This document shows positions 1 through 5,333 of a stretch of 6,045 nucleotides of DNA, piece by piece. A model generated the notes under the pieces. That model was not told where the DNA came from and made no database searches. It saw only the letters and a list, made by a program, of their open reading frames with translations. Both the position numbers and the translations under genes were made by a program. Each line of letters opens with the position of its first letter. The stretch's first letter is position 1. This DNA is from Verrucomicrobiales bacterium (GTDB lineage: Bacteria; Verrucomicrobiota; Verrucomicrobiia; Verrucomicrobiales; DEV007): the NCBI GenBank assembly GCA_013911195.1, contig JACETS010000158.1:1-6045 (forward strand). Direction: 5' to 3'.

Positions 1-391
1 CCCTTACATCGAATGAAAATACTGGAACATTTTTATCGTTACATTCTTTGACGGCTGTACCGATGGCCTTCGAATCTTTTGGATTCACTGCCACAGCAAC
101 GACACCCTTAGCAAGAAAATCCTGAATTTGTTTTTGCTGTTTTGAAATATCCATTTCACATCCCAGATAGATGAGGTCATAGCCATGCTTGGCAGCCTCG
201 TCACGCATGTTTTCCTCGATTACCTTGAAGAATGGATTGGCAATGTTCATGCAAGTGGCACCAATGAGACCTCTGGATTTCTTTGCTGGCTCATTGCCTC
301 CAGATGTTGCCTCATTATTGGTTTGTTTTCCGCAGGCTAACAAAAACGAAGTGAGGATGAAGATGAAGAGTGGCTTGAAGATTTTATTCAT
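1..391 (-). CDS. Sugar ABC transporter substrate-binding lipoprotein (partial, N-terminal part)
   Basis: This is the first 130 codons of a periplasmic binding protein of the RbsB-like sugar-binding family (Peripla_BP_4 type); the rest lies beyond the left edge. From the ATG at 391 the product starts MNKIFKPLFIFILTSFLLAC, a lipoprotein signal peptide with an LLAC lipobox and Cys20 as the lipidated residue. A short Asn/Glu/Gly-rich linker follows. The mature domain opens with a beta strand and the NPFF signature (residues about 55-58) typical of sugar binders, then a helix, a second strand (YDLIYLGC), a QQKQIQDFLAKGV helix, VAVAVNPKDS and NVPVFSFDV, the usual lobe-I order. By family it would capture a sugar for an ABC importer, but the ligand cannot be read from this part. 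An in-frame ATG at 427 would add 12 polar residues. I prefer 391 because it gives a normal-length signal peptide, although the candidate promoter sits closer to 427. It is divergent from the hydrolase gene. Confidence 0.87.
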   Translation of the reverse strand, partial: MNKIFKPLFIFILTSFLLACGKQTNNEATSGGNEPAKKSRGLIGATCMNIANPFFKVIEENMRDEAAKHGYDLIYLGCEMDISKQQKQIQDFLAKGVVAVAVNPKDSKAIGTAVKECNDKNVPVFSFDVR

Positions 392-435
392 ATCGTAAGA
401 ATTGGATTTATCTTTATATTTATCCATGTGAGAGG

Positions 436-444
436 ACTATAACA
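436..444 (-). promoter_or_regulatory. Candidate extended -10 promoter for the sugar-binding lipoprotein gene
   Basis: On the minus strand this reads TGTTATAGT, an extended -10 element (TGn followed by TATAGT, five of six matches to TATAAT). No good -35 hexamer lies 16-18 bp upstream, as is usual for extended -10 promoters. The expected transcription start is about 428-430. That places the outer ATG (427) almost at the 5' end of the mRNA and the inner ATG (391) behind a leader of about 37 nt. It is inferred from sequence only. Confidence 0.4.
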
Positions 445-470
445 AACAAAAATCGGTTCTAATCTGTTAC

Positions 471-476
471 TTTAAT
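471..476 (+). promoter_or_regulatory. Possible -10 element for the secreted hydrolase gene
   Basis: TTTAAT (five of six matches to TATAAT) ends 9 nt before the ATG at 486, so transcription would start at about 483. No convincing -35 is visible. A perfect TATAAT at 480-485 directly abuts the start codon, but it is too close to drive this start. The region is very AT-rich, so chance matches are likely. No Shine-Dalgarno sequence is present in the 20 nt before the ATG. Confidence 0.22.
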
Positions 477-485
477 AAATATAAT

Positions 486-1307
486 ATGCCTAAATCAGTT
501 TATTTTCTTTTTTTTCTCCTTTTTGGTTTATTTGAATCGATTGTAGTTGCCAATGATTTGGATGTTAAAAAAAGCCGGTGGAATGGATTTGAGAGGCACG
601 ACTTTAAATACAAGGGAGTAAAATCACTTTTGGTTATCCCTGATTCACCTGCAAAAGGTTATCCCTGGGTATGGAGAGCTCGATTTTTTGGTCATCAGCC
701 TCAAGCCGATATTGAATTACTAAAAAGAGGATTCCATTTAGCTTATTGCGATGTGGCTGGTCTTTTTGGTAATCAAGTGGCTGTAGAAAGATGGAATGAG
801 TTTTATCGAATGTTGACTACTCAGAGAGGGCTATCCAAAAGACCAGCGCTTGAAGGTATGAGTCGGGGAGGGCTCATCATTTATAATTGGGCTTCTGAGA
901 ATCCTGAAAAGGTTTCCTGTATTTATGGAGACGCCCCAGTATGTGATATTCGTAGCTGGCCAGGCGGCAAAGGAAAAGGTAAGGGAGGAGGCTCAGCTTG
1001 GAAAGCAGCCCTCAAGGCTCATAGAATAACCGATGAGGAATCTAAGACAGCTAAAGTGAGTCCAATTTATAAACTTAAACCCATTGCCGATGCCCGAATT
1101 CCCATACTTCATGTCGTAGGCGCAGCTGATAAGGTTGTTCCTGTTGAGGAAAATAGTGAAATTATTGAAAAAAAATATAAAGCACTTGGAGGCAATATTA
1201 ACGTGATTTCAAAACCTGGAATAGGCCATCATCCACATGCGTTAAAAGATCCCAAACAAATCGTAGACTTTATTTTAAAACACAGTCTTAAAATCAAAGT
1301 TGATTAG
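486..1307 (+). CDS. Secreted alpha/beta hydrolase (serine esterase/peptidase-like)
   Basis: A 273-residue protein with a signal peptide (Lys3, hydrophobic residues 5-21, probable cleavage after VVA at residue 22), so it likely acts in the periplasm or outside the cell. The alpha/beta-hydrolase triad is visible: nucleophile elbow GMSRGG with Ser126, acid in GAADKVVP with Asp215, and base in GIGHHPH at His248 or His249. The WRARFFGH segment (residues 63-70) probably lies near the oxyanion hole. Between the nucleophile and the acid is a lid-like region starting SWPGG, followed by a Gly/Lys run (residues 160-169). The substrate is unknown. The secreted form and the neighbouring sulfatase suggest a carbohydrate esterase removing acyl groups from a glycan, but a peptidase or other esterase role is possible. 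The start is fixed by the signal peptide; no other in-frame ATG occurs before residue 109. The 3' end overlaps the convergent transporter gene by 14 bp. Confidence 0.88.
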   Translation: MPKSVYFLFFLLFGLFESIVVANDLDVKKSRWNGFERHDFKYKGVKSLLVIPDSPAKGYPWVWRARFFGHQPQADIELLKRGFHLAYCDVAGLFGNQVAVERWNEFYRMLTTQRGLSKRPALEGMSRGGLIIYNWASENPEKVSCIYGDAPVCDIRSWPGGKGKGKGGGSAWKAALKAHRITDEESKTAKVSPIYKLKPIADARIPILHVVGAADKVVPVEENSEIIEKKYKALGGNINVISKPGIGHHPHALKDPKQIVDFILKHSLKIKVD

Positions 1308-2496
1308 TTTTTCTGCTCCTCATTATCTCTGGAATTAAAACAACCGAGGCGAGGGTAATGAGTATTGCGCTGAAAATAGCAATACTGTTGCCAATTGTTA
1401 CCAGAAGATAAAATCCTAGTGCAGGAGCCACAACACCGCGAAGCCCTGTTGTAAAAGTATGAATAGACATATATTCGGCGGTATGTTCTGGAGGGGCTAT
1501 TTTTGTCACCCATAGCATCCATGCGATGCTTCCACCTGCAAAAGCTAGCCCTTGTAAACCTGTCCCGATGGCGATTACCCAGAAAGATTCTGCATAAAAA
1601 ACAACTAGTATGGCAGCTCCGAAAAGTACATTTAGAATGACTCTTAATAGATAAAAGTTCATTCTATCAAAGAGCCATCCCCATGGGTAAGTGAAAATAA
1701 TCTTAACGCTCTGTGGTATAATAAATGTTAATAGAGTGACTTCAAAAGCACTGAAACCATTGCCGTACTGATCGTTAGCAAAGTATTCTGTCCAAATTTT
1801 TAGAGCTGTAAGATTTCCAAGACCCATTAACATCCAAGAGATTATTAAAACTCGAAATTTTTTATCTCGCTTGAGCCATTTGAAAGCAGAGAAAGGATTC
1901 GTGCTGCCCTTGACCGTTTCAACTTTTGGCATGAACCAAAAGGCTATTGCATTGAGAGAGGAAACGGCGACGAATATCCAAAGAAGTGATTTAAAATTAT
2001 TAATGTCGGAGTCAATCCATTGACCTGCTTTCCAAGCAAATACAATTCCAATACACCCACGTAACATGGATGCAATAGCAAGTATTTTACCTCTTTTGGA
2101 TTCGGGAAAGTTGGTTTGATAGATCTGTGTTATTAATGGGAGAGGTAGCATTAGAATAAAGAATGCGAACCCAAGTCCAATCATGTAGTGCATTAATGAA
2201 TCAGAGAAAATCGCTGTATAAGCAATTCCAACCGCTCCAAGTAAACTGAATATTGCCGCAGCATGTGTGGCCTGCCATTTAAGGTATCGGATTAAAGGGA
2301 CAATGATAAACGTTGCGATTAAACCGGCTTCTGAAATGGCTAACAGGAATGCTTTTTGCCAATCACTGGCATCGTAATACTTGAGAGCGACGAGTCCTGC
2401 TAATGGAACAAATAGAAATTCCAACATCCCCATAGGACCGGACCGAATCATTTCAATCCAGAAAGCTTTTTTTACGGTCCTTGGGTCGGGTGTCAT
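1294..2496 (-). CDS. MFS transporter, 12 predicted membrane helices
   Basis: A 400-residue polytopic membrane protein, normal length for the major facilitator superfamily. Hydrophobic segments lie at about 23-40, 50-68, 77-97, 103-125, 138-156, 170-189, 215-232, 250-270, 284-301, 304-330, 350-368 and 370-388. The polar stretch 190-214 (ending KWLKRDKKFR) fits the central cytoplasmic loop between the two six-helix halves. FPESKRGK (130-137) is the basic loop after helix 4, and PWGWLFDRMN (271-280) is a degenerate form of the G-x-x-x-D-R loop motif before helix 9 in the second half. The family imports or exports small solutes by proton or sodium coupling. The substrate cannot be read from sequence, although the divergent sulfatase and convergent hydrolase make a sugar or sugar-acid importer a reasonable guess. 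The C-terminus ends in a short basic tail. No Shine-Dalgarno sequence precedes the ATG at 2496. Confidence 0.9.
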   Translation of the reverse strand: MTPDPRTVKKAFWIEMIRSGPMGMLEFLFVPLAGLVALKYYDASDWQKAFLLAISEAGLIATFIIVPLIRYLKWQATHAAAIFSLLGAVGIAYTAIFSDSLMHYMIGLGFAFFILMLPLPLITQIYQTNFPESKRGKILAIASMLRGCIGIVFAWKAGQWIDSDINNFKSLLWIFVAVSSLNAIAFWFMPKVETVKGSTNPFSAFKWLKRDKKFRVLIISWMLMGLGNLTALKIWTEYFANDQYGNGFSAFEVTLLTFIIPQSVKIIFTYPWGWLFDRMNFYLLRVILNVLFGAAILVVFYAESFWVIAIGTGLQGLAFAGGSIAWMLWVTKIAPPEHTAEYMSIHTFTTGLRGVVAPALGFYLLVTIGNSIAIFSAILITLASVVLIPEIMRSRKTNQL

Positions 2497-2511
2497 TTGT
2501 AGGGCTTGATG

Positions 2512-2542
2512 ATTAAACGACCACGAAGTGAAAAGAAGTCAA
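2512..2542 (-). promoter_or_regulatory. Candidate sigma-70-type promoter for the MFS gene
   Basis: On the minus strand a -35 hexamer TTGACT (2542-2537, five of six matches) and a -10 hexamer TTTAAT (2517-2512, five of six) are separated by 19 bp, slightly longer than ideal. The predicted transcript starts at about 2505, giving a leader of about 8-9 nt before the ATG at 2496 with no room for a Shine-Dalgarno site. It lies in the 133-bp divergent region shared with the sulfatase gene, so a regulator bound here could control both. No clear operator palindrome was seen. Confidence 0.4.
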
Positions 2543-2614
2543 AGGATTCAATAGATAAAGAAGGTTATAATACAGTTTGCTTTATTTTCGAAGTAGTTAT
2601 GAAATGGGATAACA

Positions 2615-2620
2615 TATAAT
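2615..2620 (+). promoter_or_regulatory. Candidate -10 element for the sulfatase gene
   Basis: A perfect TATAAT ends 9 nt before the sulfatase ATG at 2630, which would put the transcription start at about 2627-2628 and make the mRNA almost leaderless. No good -35 is found at the expected distance, so it may need an activator or be fortuitous. A second perfect TATAAT at 2566-2571 could instead give a leader of about 50 nt. The only purine-rich run upstream (GGGAT, 2606-2610) is too far from the ATG to act as a ribosome binding site. Confidence 0.32.
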
Positions 2621-2629
2621 TATGATCTC

Positions 2630-4138
2630 ATGAGAATAAAGAAATTCACCCAAAAGATATGTCTCTTTATCGTATTGTTGAATTTAACTCAGCTAGTTAA
2701 TGCAAAGCGACCAAATATCCTTTTTTGTATCTCTGATGATCAGAGCTATGCTCACACGGGCGCTAATGGAGACCCAATAGTAAAAACTCCGGCATTTGAT
2801 AAGATTGCTCGCGAAGGCATTCGATTTACCCATGCTTTTTGTGATGCTCCAACATGCGGTCCTTCACGCAGCGCAATACTAACCGGTCAGCATATATGGA
2901 GACTTGAGGAGGCTGGTAATATTCATAGTACACTACCAAAAAAATTTGTTACCTACACTGAGGTTCTTGAGAAGGCCGGATATGCCGTTGGATTTACCGG
3001 CAAAGGATGGAGTCCTGGTCGGCTTGCAGCTGGAGGGCGTGATAAAAATCCTGCCGGACATCAGTACAGTAAACGTAAATTGAAGCCACACTTCAAATCG
3101 ATGAGTAATACAGATTATGCGGCAAATTTTGATGAGTTTCTTGATCAAGTAAAAGATTCCCAGCCATTTTGTTTTTGGTTGGGGACAAGTGAGCCTCATC
3201 GTGGATTTGAACTTGGTGCCGGTAAGCGTACCGGCAAAGATCCTGCCAAGGTCATTGTGCCTAAAATTTTTCCAGATCACCCTGTAGTGAGAAATGATAT
3301 GCTGGATTACTATATCGAGATTGAGCATTTTGATAAAATGGTCTCCCGGGCTTTGCAGTCTCTTGAAAAGTTAGGGCAGTTGGACAACACCATTGTAGTC
3401 GTAACCAGTGATCATGGTATGCCTTTCCCTAGGGCAAAGGCGAGTCTTCATGATGATGGGTCACGTGTTCCTTTAGCCATTCGCTGGTCCAAAGGAATTA
3501 AAGGTCCCGGTCGTGTTAGTAATAAACTCGTCAATCTAAGTGCTTTGGCTCCTACTTTTCTTGAAGCAGCTGGTCTCATGGTTCCTGAGATGATGACGGC
3601 TCCTAGTATCATTGATATTTTCCAAAATAAATCCTTAATTGATCATTCCTCAGCATTCATTGCGATGGAGCGGCATGATGGATGTCGCGCAGGCGGGAAA
3701 GGGTATCCTTGCAGGGCAATAAGGACCAAGGAGTTTTTATACATTCTTAACCATGAACCTGAAAGATGGCCTGCTGGAAATCCCGACCGTGAATTTTGTG
3801 CGCGTTACATTCCTTTTGGTGAAGTTGATTCTTCTCCTACCAAAAGTTTATTGATGGAAAATAAAAGCAAAATAGGGTTTAAACGTTTTTATGATTTGGC
3901 TTTTTCTAAGCGTCCTGCTGAGGAACTTTATGATACCACCAAAGATCCAGGGCAAATTGTAAATGTGGCGGGAAATCCTAAATATGCTGAGATTCAGAAG
4001 AAACTTTCTGATCAATTAAAAAGTTATTTAGTGCTTACCAAAGATCCGCGGGCTATCGGGCTGCCGGCCCTATGGGATTATTATCCTTATTACGGCCTAA
4101 GAAGGAATAAAAATTGGAAAGTCAATTCAAGACCATAA
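2630..4138 (+). CDS. Secreted type I (formylglycine-dependent) sulfatase
   Basis: A 502-residue sulfatase, normal length for the family. A signal peptide (basic MRIKK start, hydrophobic core, cleavage after VNA at residue 25) exports it. The alkaline-phosphatase-like fold opens with RPNILFCISDD, where Asp36 and Asp37 are calcium ligands. The signature C-x-P-S-R is intact as CGPSR (76-80), with Cys76 the residue oxidised to formylglycine, followed by SAILTGQ. SEPHRGF (187-193) and TSDHGMPFPRAK (259-270, Asp261 and His262) supply the remaining metal and sulfate-binding residues. The FPRAK stretch after SDHG and the WRLEEAGNIHS segment resemble N-sulfoglucosamine sulfohydrolase-like bacterial enzymes (SulfAtlas S1_8 type), but substrate is an inference. 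It would release sulfate from a sulfated glycan. It needs a formylglycine-generating enzyme or anaerobic maturase encoded elsewhere; none is in the window. The neighbouring hydrolase and transporter fit glycan scavenging. Confidence 0.95.
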   Translation: MRIKKFTQKICLFIVLLNLTQLVNAKRPNILFCISDDQSYAHTGANGDPIVKTPAFDKIAREGIRFTHAFCDAPTCGPSRSAILTGQHIWRLEEAGNIHSTLPKKFVTYTEVLEKAGYAVGFTGKGWSPGRLAAGGRDKNPAGHQYSKRKLKPHFKSMSNTDYAANFDEFLDQVKDSQPFCFWLGTSEPHRGFELGAGKRTGKDPAKVIVPKIFPDHPVVRNDMLDYYIEIEHFDKMVSRALQSLEKLGQLDNTIVVVTSDHGMPFPRAKASLHDDGSRVPLAIRWSKGIKGPGRVSNKLVNLSALAPTFLEAAGLMVPEMMTAPSIIDIFQNKSLIDHSSAFIAMERHDGCRAGGKGYPCRAIRTKEFLYILNHEPERWPAGNPDREFCARYIPFGEVDSSPTKSLLMENKSKIGFKRFYDLAFSKRPAEELYDTTKDPGQIVNVAGNPKYAEIQKKLSDQLKSYLVLTKDPRAIGLPALWDYYPYYGLRRNKNWKVNSRP

Positions 4139-4155
4139 GAGATTGATAAAAAAGA

Positions 4156-4185
4156 TTGAATGACTAACACATTATTATTTATACT
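4156..4185 (+). promoter_or_regulatory. Candidate promoter for a leaderless small-ORF mRNA
   Basis: TTGAAT (4156-4161) and TATACT (4180-4185, five of six matches) are separated by 18 bp, the best-formed two-part promoter in the window. The -10 ends 6 nt before the ATG at 4192, so transcription should start at or next to that A, predicting a leaderless transcript. There is no Shine-Dalgarno sequence. The promoter lies between the sulfatase stop at 4138 and the small ORF, which argues that the small gene is expressed independently. Confidence 0.45.
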
Positions 4186-4191
4186 TTGTGT

Positions 4192-4365
4192 ATGTCTTTT
4201 CCTGATCCTGTTGATGTCGCTAAAATTGCCGCTCTTCTCCGTAAAAATGAAGGATGGTATGAAACAATTGATGAAGCATACGAGCTGTTAGTTAAATCAG
4301 ATGAATATTGTAAGGCTCAGCAAAGTAAAAAACTTGGAAAGGATGAAGAGGAGTCTGAAGAATGA
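4192..4365 (+). CDS. Small hypothetical protein, 57 residues, acidic C-terminus
   Basis: I do not recognise this protein. It is a complete small ORF from ATG to TGA, starting MSFPDPVDVAKIAALLRKNE and followed by GWYETIDEAYELL. The pattern from about residue 7 to 37 looks like two amphipathic helices (VAKIAALLRKN and TIDEAYELLVKS) joined by a GWYE turn. The last 12 residues are charged and end DEEESEE, probably disordered. It has no signal peptide or membrane segment, so it should be cytoplasmic, and it has one Cys (40). Support for a real gene is the well-formed promoter directly upstream, protein-like composition with a conserved-looking core, and a snug fit between the sulfatase stop (53 nt upstream) and the convergent protease stop (28 nt downstream). 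Function is unknown; a small helical binding protein is only a guess from shape. Confidence 0.68.
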   Translation: MSFPDPVDVAKIAALLRKNEGWYETIDEAYELLVKSDEYCKAQQSKKLGKDEEESEE

Positions 4366-4393
4366 AGTATTAATTTCGCTCTTCATTTAGAGG

Positions 4394-5095
4394 TTAACTG
4401 ACTATTAGATAATAGCCGACACTCATAAGAGCGATATCCACAATTGCGTGGCTCACCCAGGCTCCCACCAAGGTACGTTGTTTTTGAAATAGAAGGCTCC
4501 AAAACCAACCGCCAATTCCAACGCAGGTACTAAAGAATAAGGCCCAAGGAAGTTCAAAGAATTGCATCATTACGACGATGTGATGGAGGGTGAATGTAAA
4601 GGCGCCCAAGAAATGGGCGGTTTTTAGTGAGACAACCTCTCTTAGTTTTCCAAAGACGAACCATCTCCAGTAGTATTCTTCCAGCAAAGAATGAAAGATG
4701 CTTATTATTAGAGCAAAAAGAATAAAGTGATTAAGAATACCGAGATCGATGCATTTTTGTTTAACCAGTGGTGATGCCTCTTTTACCACATCTCCGATCG
4801 GTGTTAGCATTAATAAACCGATGACCATAGCGATGGGTAATCCTATCATTATGCCCATAGGAATAGATTTTAAATGCTCTCGAATGGATAATTCTTTAAA
4901 GTGAATTTTTTCTTTTAAAATCAAAAATGTGGCAATGATCGGCCAAACAAGTGTGAAGAATTTAACGCTTCCATAAATGACTTGTGCGAGAGGAGAATCA
5001 CCTAACCATACAAAATACCATAAGGAGGCTAGTCCTGGTAAGAACATGGCAGGGATAAGTACTGCCCATAGTTTTTTAGAGTGAGGGGATTCCAT
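4394..5095 (-). CDS. CPBP family intramembrane glutamic endopeptidase (CAAX/Abi type)
   Basis: A 233-residue multi-pass membrane protein with the three motifs of the CPBP (Rce1-like, Abi) family in order: EEYYWR at 139-144 (Glu139, Glu140 and Arg144 of the E-E-x-x-x-R motif), FTLHH at 168-172 supplying the second-motif His, and SHAIVD at 215-220 with His216 and Asp220 in place of the common H-x-x-x-N/D. The catalytic set is therefore complete. Hydrophobic segments lie at about 9-30, 39-60, 78-100, 118-137, 158-177, 182-203 and 209-231. Family members cleave membrane-anchored or peptide substrates; roles in other bacteria include peptide maturation and bacteriocin self-immunity, but many are housekeeping orphans. 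No bacteriocin gene is seen nearby, so the substrate is unknown. The gene is monocistronic in the window, convergent with the small ORF and divergent from the tRNA. No Shine-Dalgarno sequence precedes the start. Confidence 0.87.
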   Translation of the reverse strand: MESPHSKKLWAVLIPAMFLPGLASLWYFVWLGDSPLAQVIYGSVKFFTLVWPIIATFLILKEKIHFKELSIREHLKSIPMGIMIGLPIAMVIGLLMLTPIGDVVKEASPLVKQKCIDLGILNHFILFALIISIFHSLLEEYYWRWFVFGKLREVVSLKTAHFLGAFTFTLHHIVVMMQFFELPWALFFSTCVGIGGWFWSLLFQKQRTLVGAWVSHAIVDIALMSVGYYLIVS

Positions 5096-5104
5096 GGTAC
5101 TAAA

Positions 5105-5110
5105 AGCATA
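5105..5110 (-). promoter_or_regulatory. Weak candidate -10 for the CPBP protease gene
   Basis: On the minus strand TATGCT (four of six matches to TATAAT) ends 9 nt before the ATG at 5095, the same spacing as at the sulfatase gene. An alternative CATAAT lies at 5121-5116. No recognisable -35 accompanies either, so this is a suggestion only. Confidence 0.2.
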
Positions 5111-5135
5111 GTGGTATTATGTTCTTATTGGCTAA

Positions 5136-5167
5136 TTGAAATAAATGACGATGAAGATCACTATAAT
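5136..5167 (+). promoter_or_regulatory. Weak candidate promoter upstream of tRNA-Arg
   Basis: TTGAAA (5136-5141, five of six matches) and a perfect TATAAT (5162-5167) lie on the tRNA strand but are separated by 20 bp, longer than the usual 17. Transcription would start at about 5174, giving a precursor with a leader of about 74 nt before the tRNA. No better promoter was found closer to the tRNA; the nearest alternative, TTGATT at 5209-5214, lacks a matching -10. Confidence 0.25.
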
Positions 5168-5247
5168 CAATGTTCATTTAAGTTAGCCCTTGTTTTGGGC
5201 AAGTACCATTGATTCATTCTCAGGACTGGTGTAAGGGTTAATGAGCG

Positions 5248-5322
5248 GTCCTCGTAGTTCAACGGATAGAACAAGGCTCTCCTAAAGCTTAGATGCAGGT
5301 TCGATTCCTGCCGAGGACGCCA
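5248..5322 (+). tRNA. tRNA-Arg (anticodon CCU)
   Basis: A complete 75-nt cloverleaf. The acceptor stem is seven perfect pairs (5248-5254 with 5312-5318), the D arm GTTC/GAAC has a loop containing GG, and the anticodon stem is five pairs including one G-U (5274-5278 with 5286-5290). The loop CTCCTAA carries anticodon CCT at 5281-5283, reading AGG arginine codons. The variable loop is 4 nt, the T arm is GCAGG/CCTGC around TTCGATT, the discriminator is G5319, and CCA (5320-5322) is encoded. It resembles the Escherichia coli argW product in the T arm and acceptor start. This tRNA is a known integration site for mobile elements in other bacteria, but no integrase or att duplicate is seen here. Confidence 0.97.
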
Positions 5323-5333
5323 GATAATTGTGC

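Noticed and set aside
189..398. Plus-strand ORF of 69 codons at the left edge
   Set aside because: It lies antisense to the clear lipoprotein binding-protein gene and has no domain character of its own.
480..485. Perfect TATAAT directly abutting the hydrolase ATG at 486
   Set aside because: A -10 here would start transcription inside codon 3, and no alternative in-frame start exists before residue 109, so it cannot serve this gene; it is probably a chance match in an AT-rich stretch.
1304..1522. Minus-strand ORF of 72 codons
   Set aside because: It is fully inside the MFS gene in another frame, with Cys/Tyr/Arg/Ser-rich composition typical of a frame shadow.
2933..3328. Minus-strand ORF of 131 codons
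   Set aside because: It is antisense to the core of the sulfatase, where strong family motifs fix the coding frame; there is no recognisable domain.
4140..4160. Short direct repeat of AGATTGA after the sulfatase stop
   Set aside because: There are only two 7-bp copies in AT-rich sequence, too short to support a regulatory or mobile-element call.
4361..4387. Inverted repeat AATGAAG/CTTCATT with a 13-nt loop across the small-ORF stop codon, considered as a bidirectional terminator
   Set aside because: The stem is short and AT-rich, the loop is long, and no T-tract follows on either strand.
5186..5203. Hairpin-like GCCC/GGGC and competing CTTG/CAAG pairs upstream of the tRNA, considered as a terminator or riboswitch-like switch
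   Set aside because: Each stem is only 4 bp, there is no downstream T-tract, and nothing matches a known leader; not distinguishable from chance.
5248..5322. tRNA-Arg(CCU) as the attachment site of an integrated element
   Set aside because: No integrase gene and no duplicated tRNA 3' end are found in the window, and the adjacent genes look like ordinary chromosomal ones.
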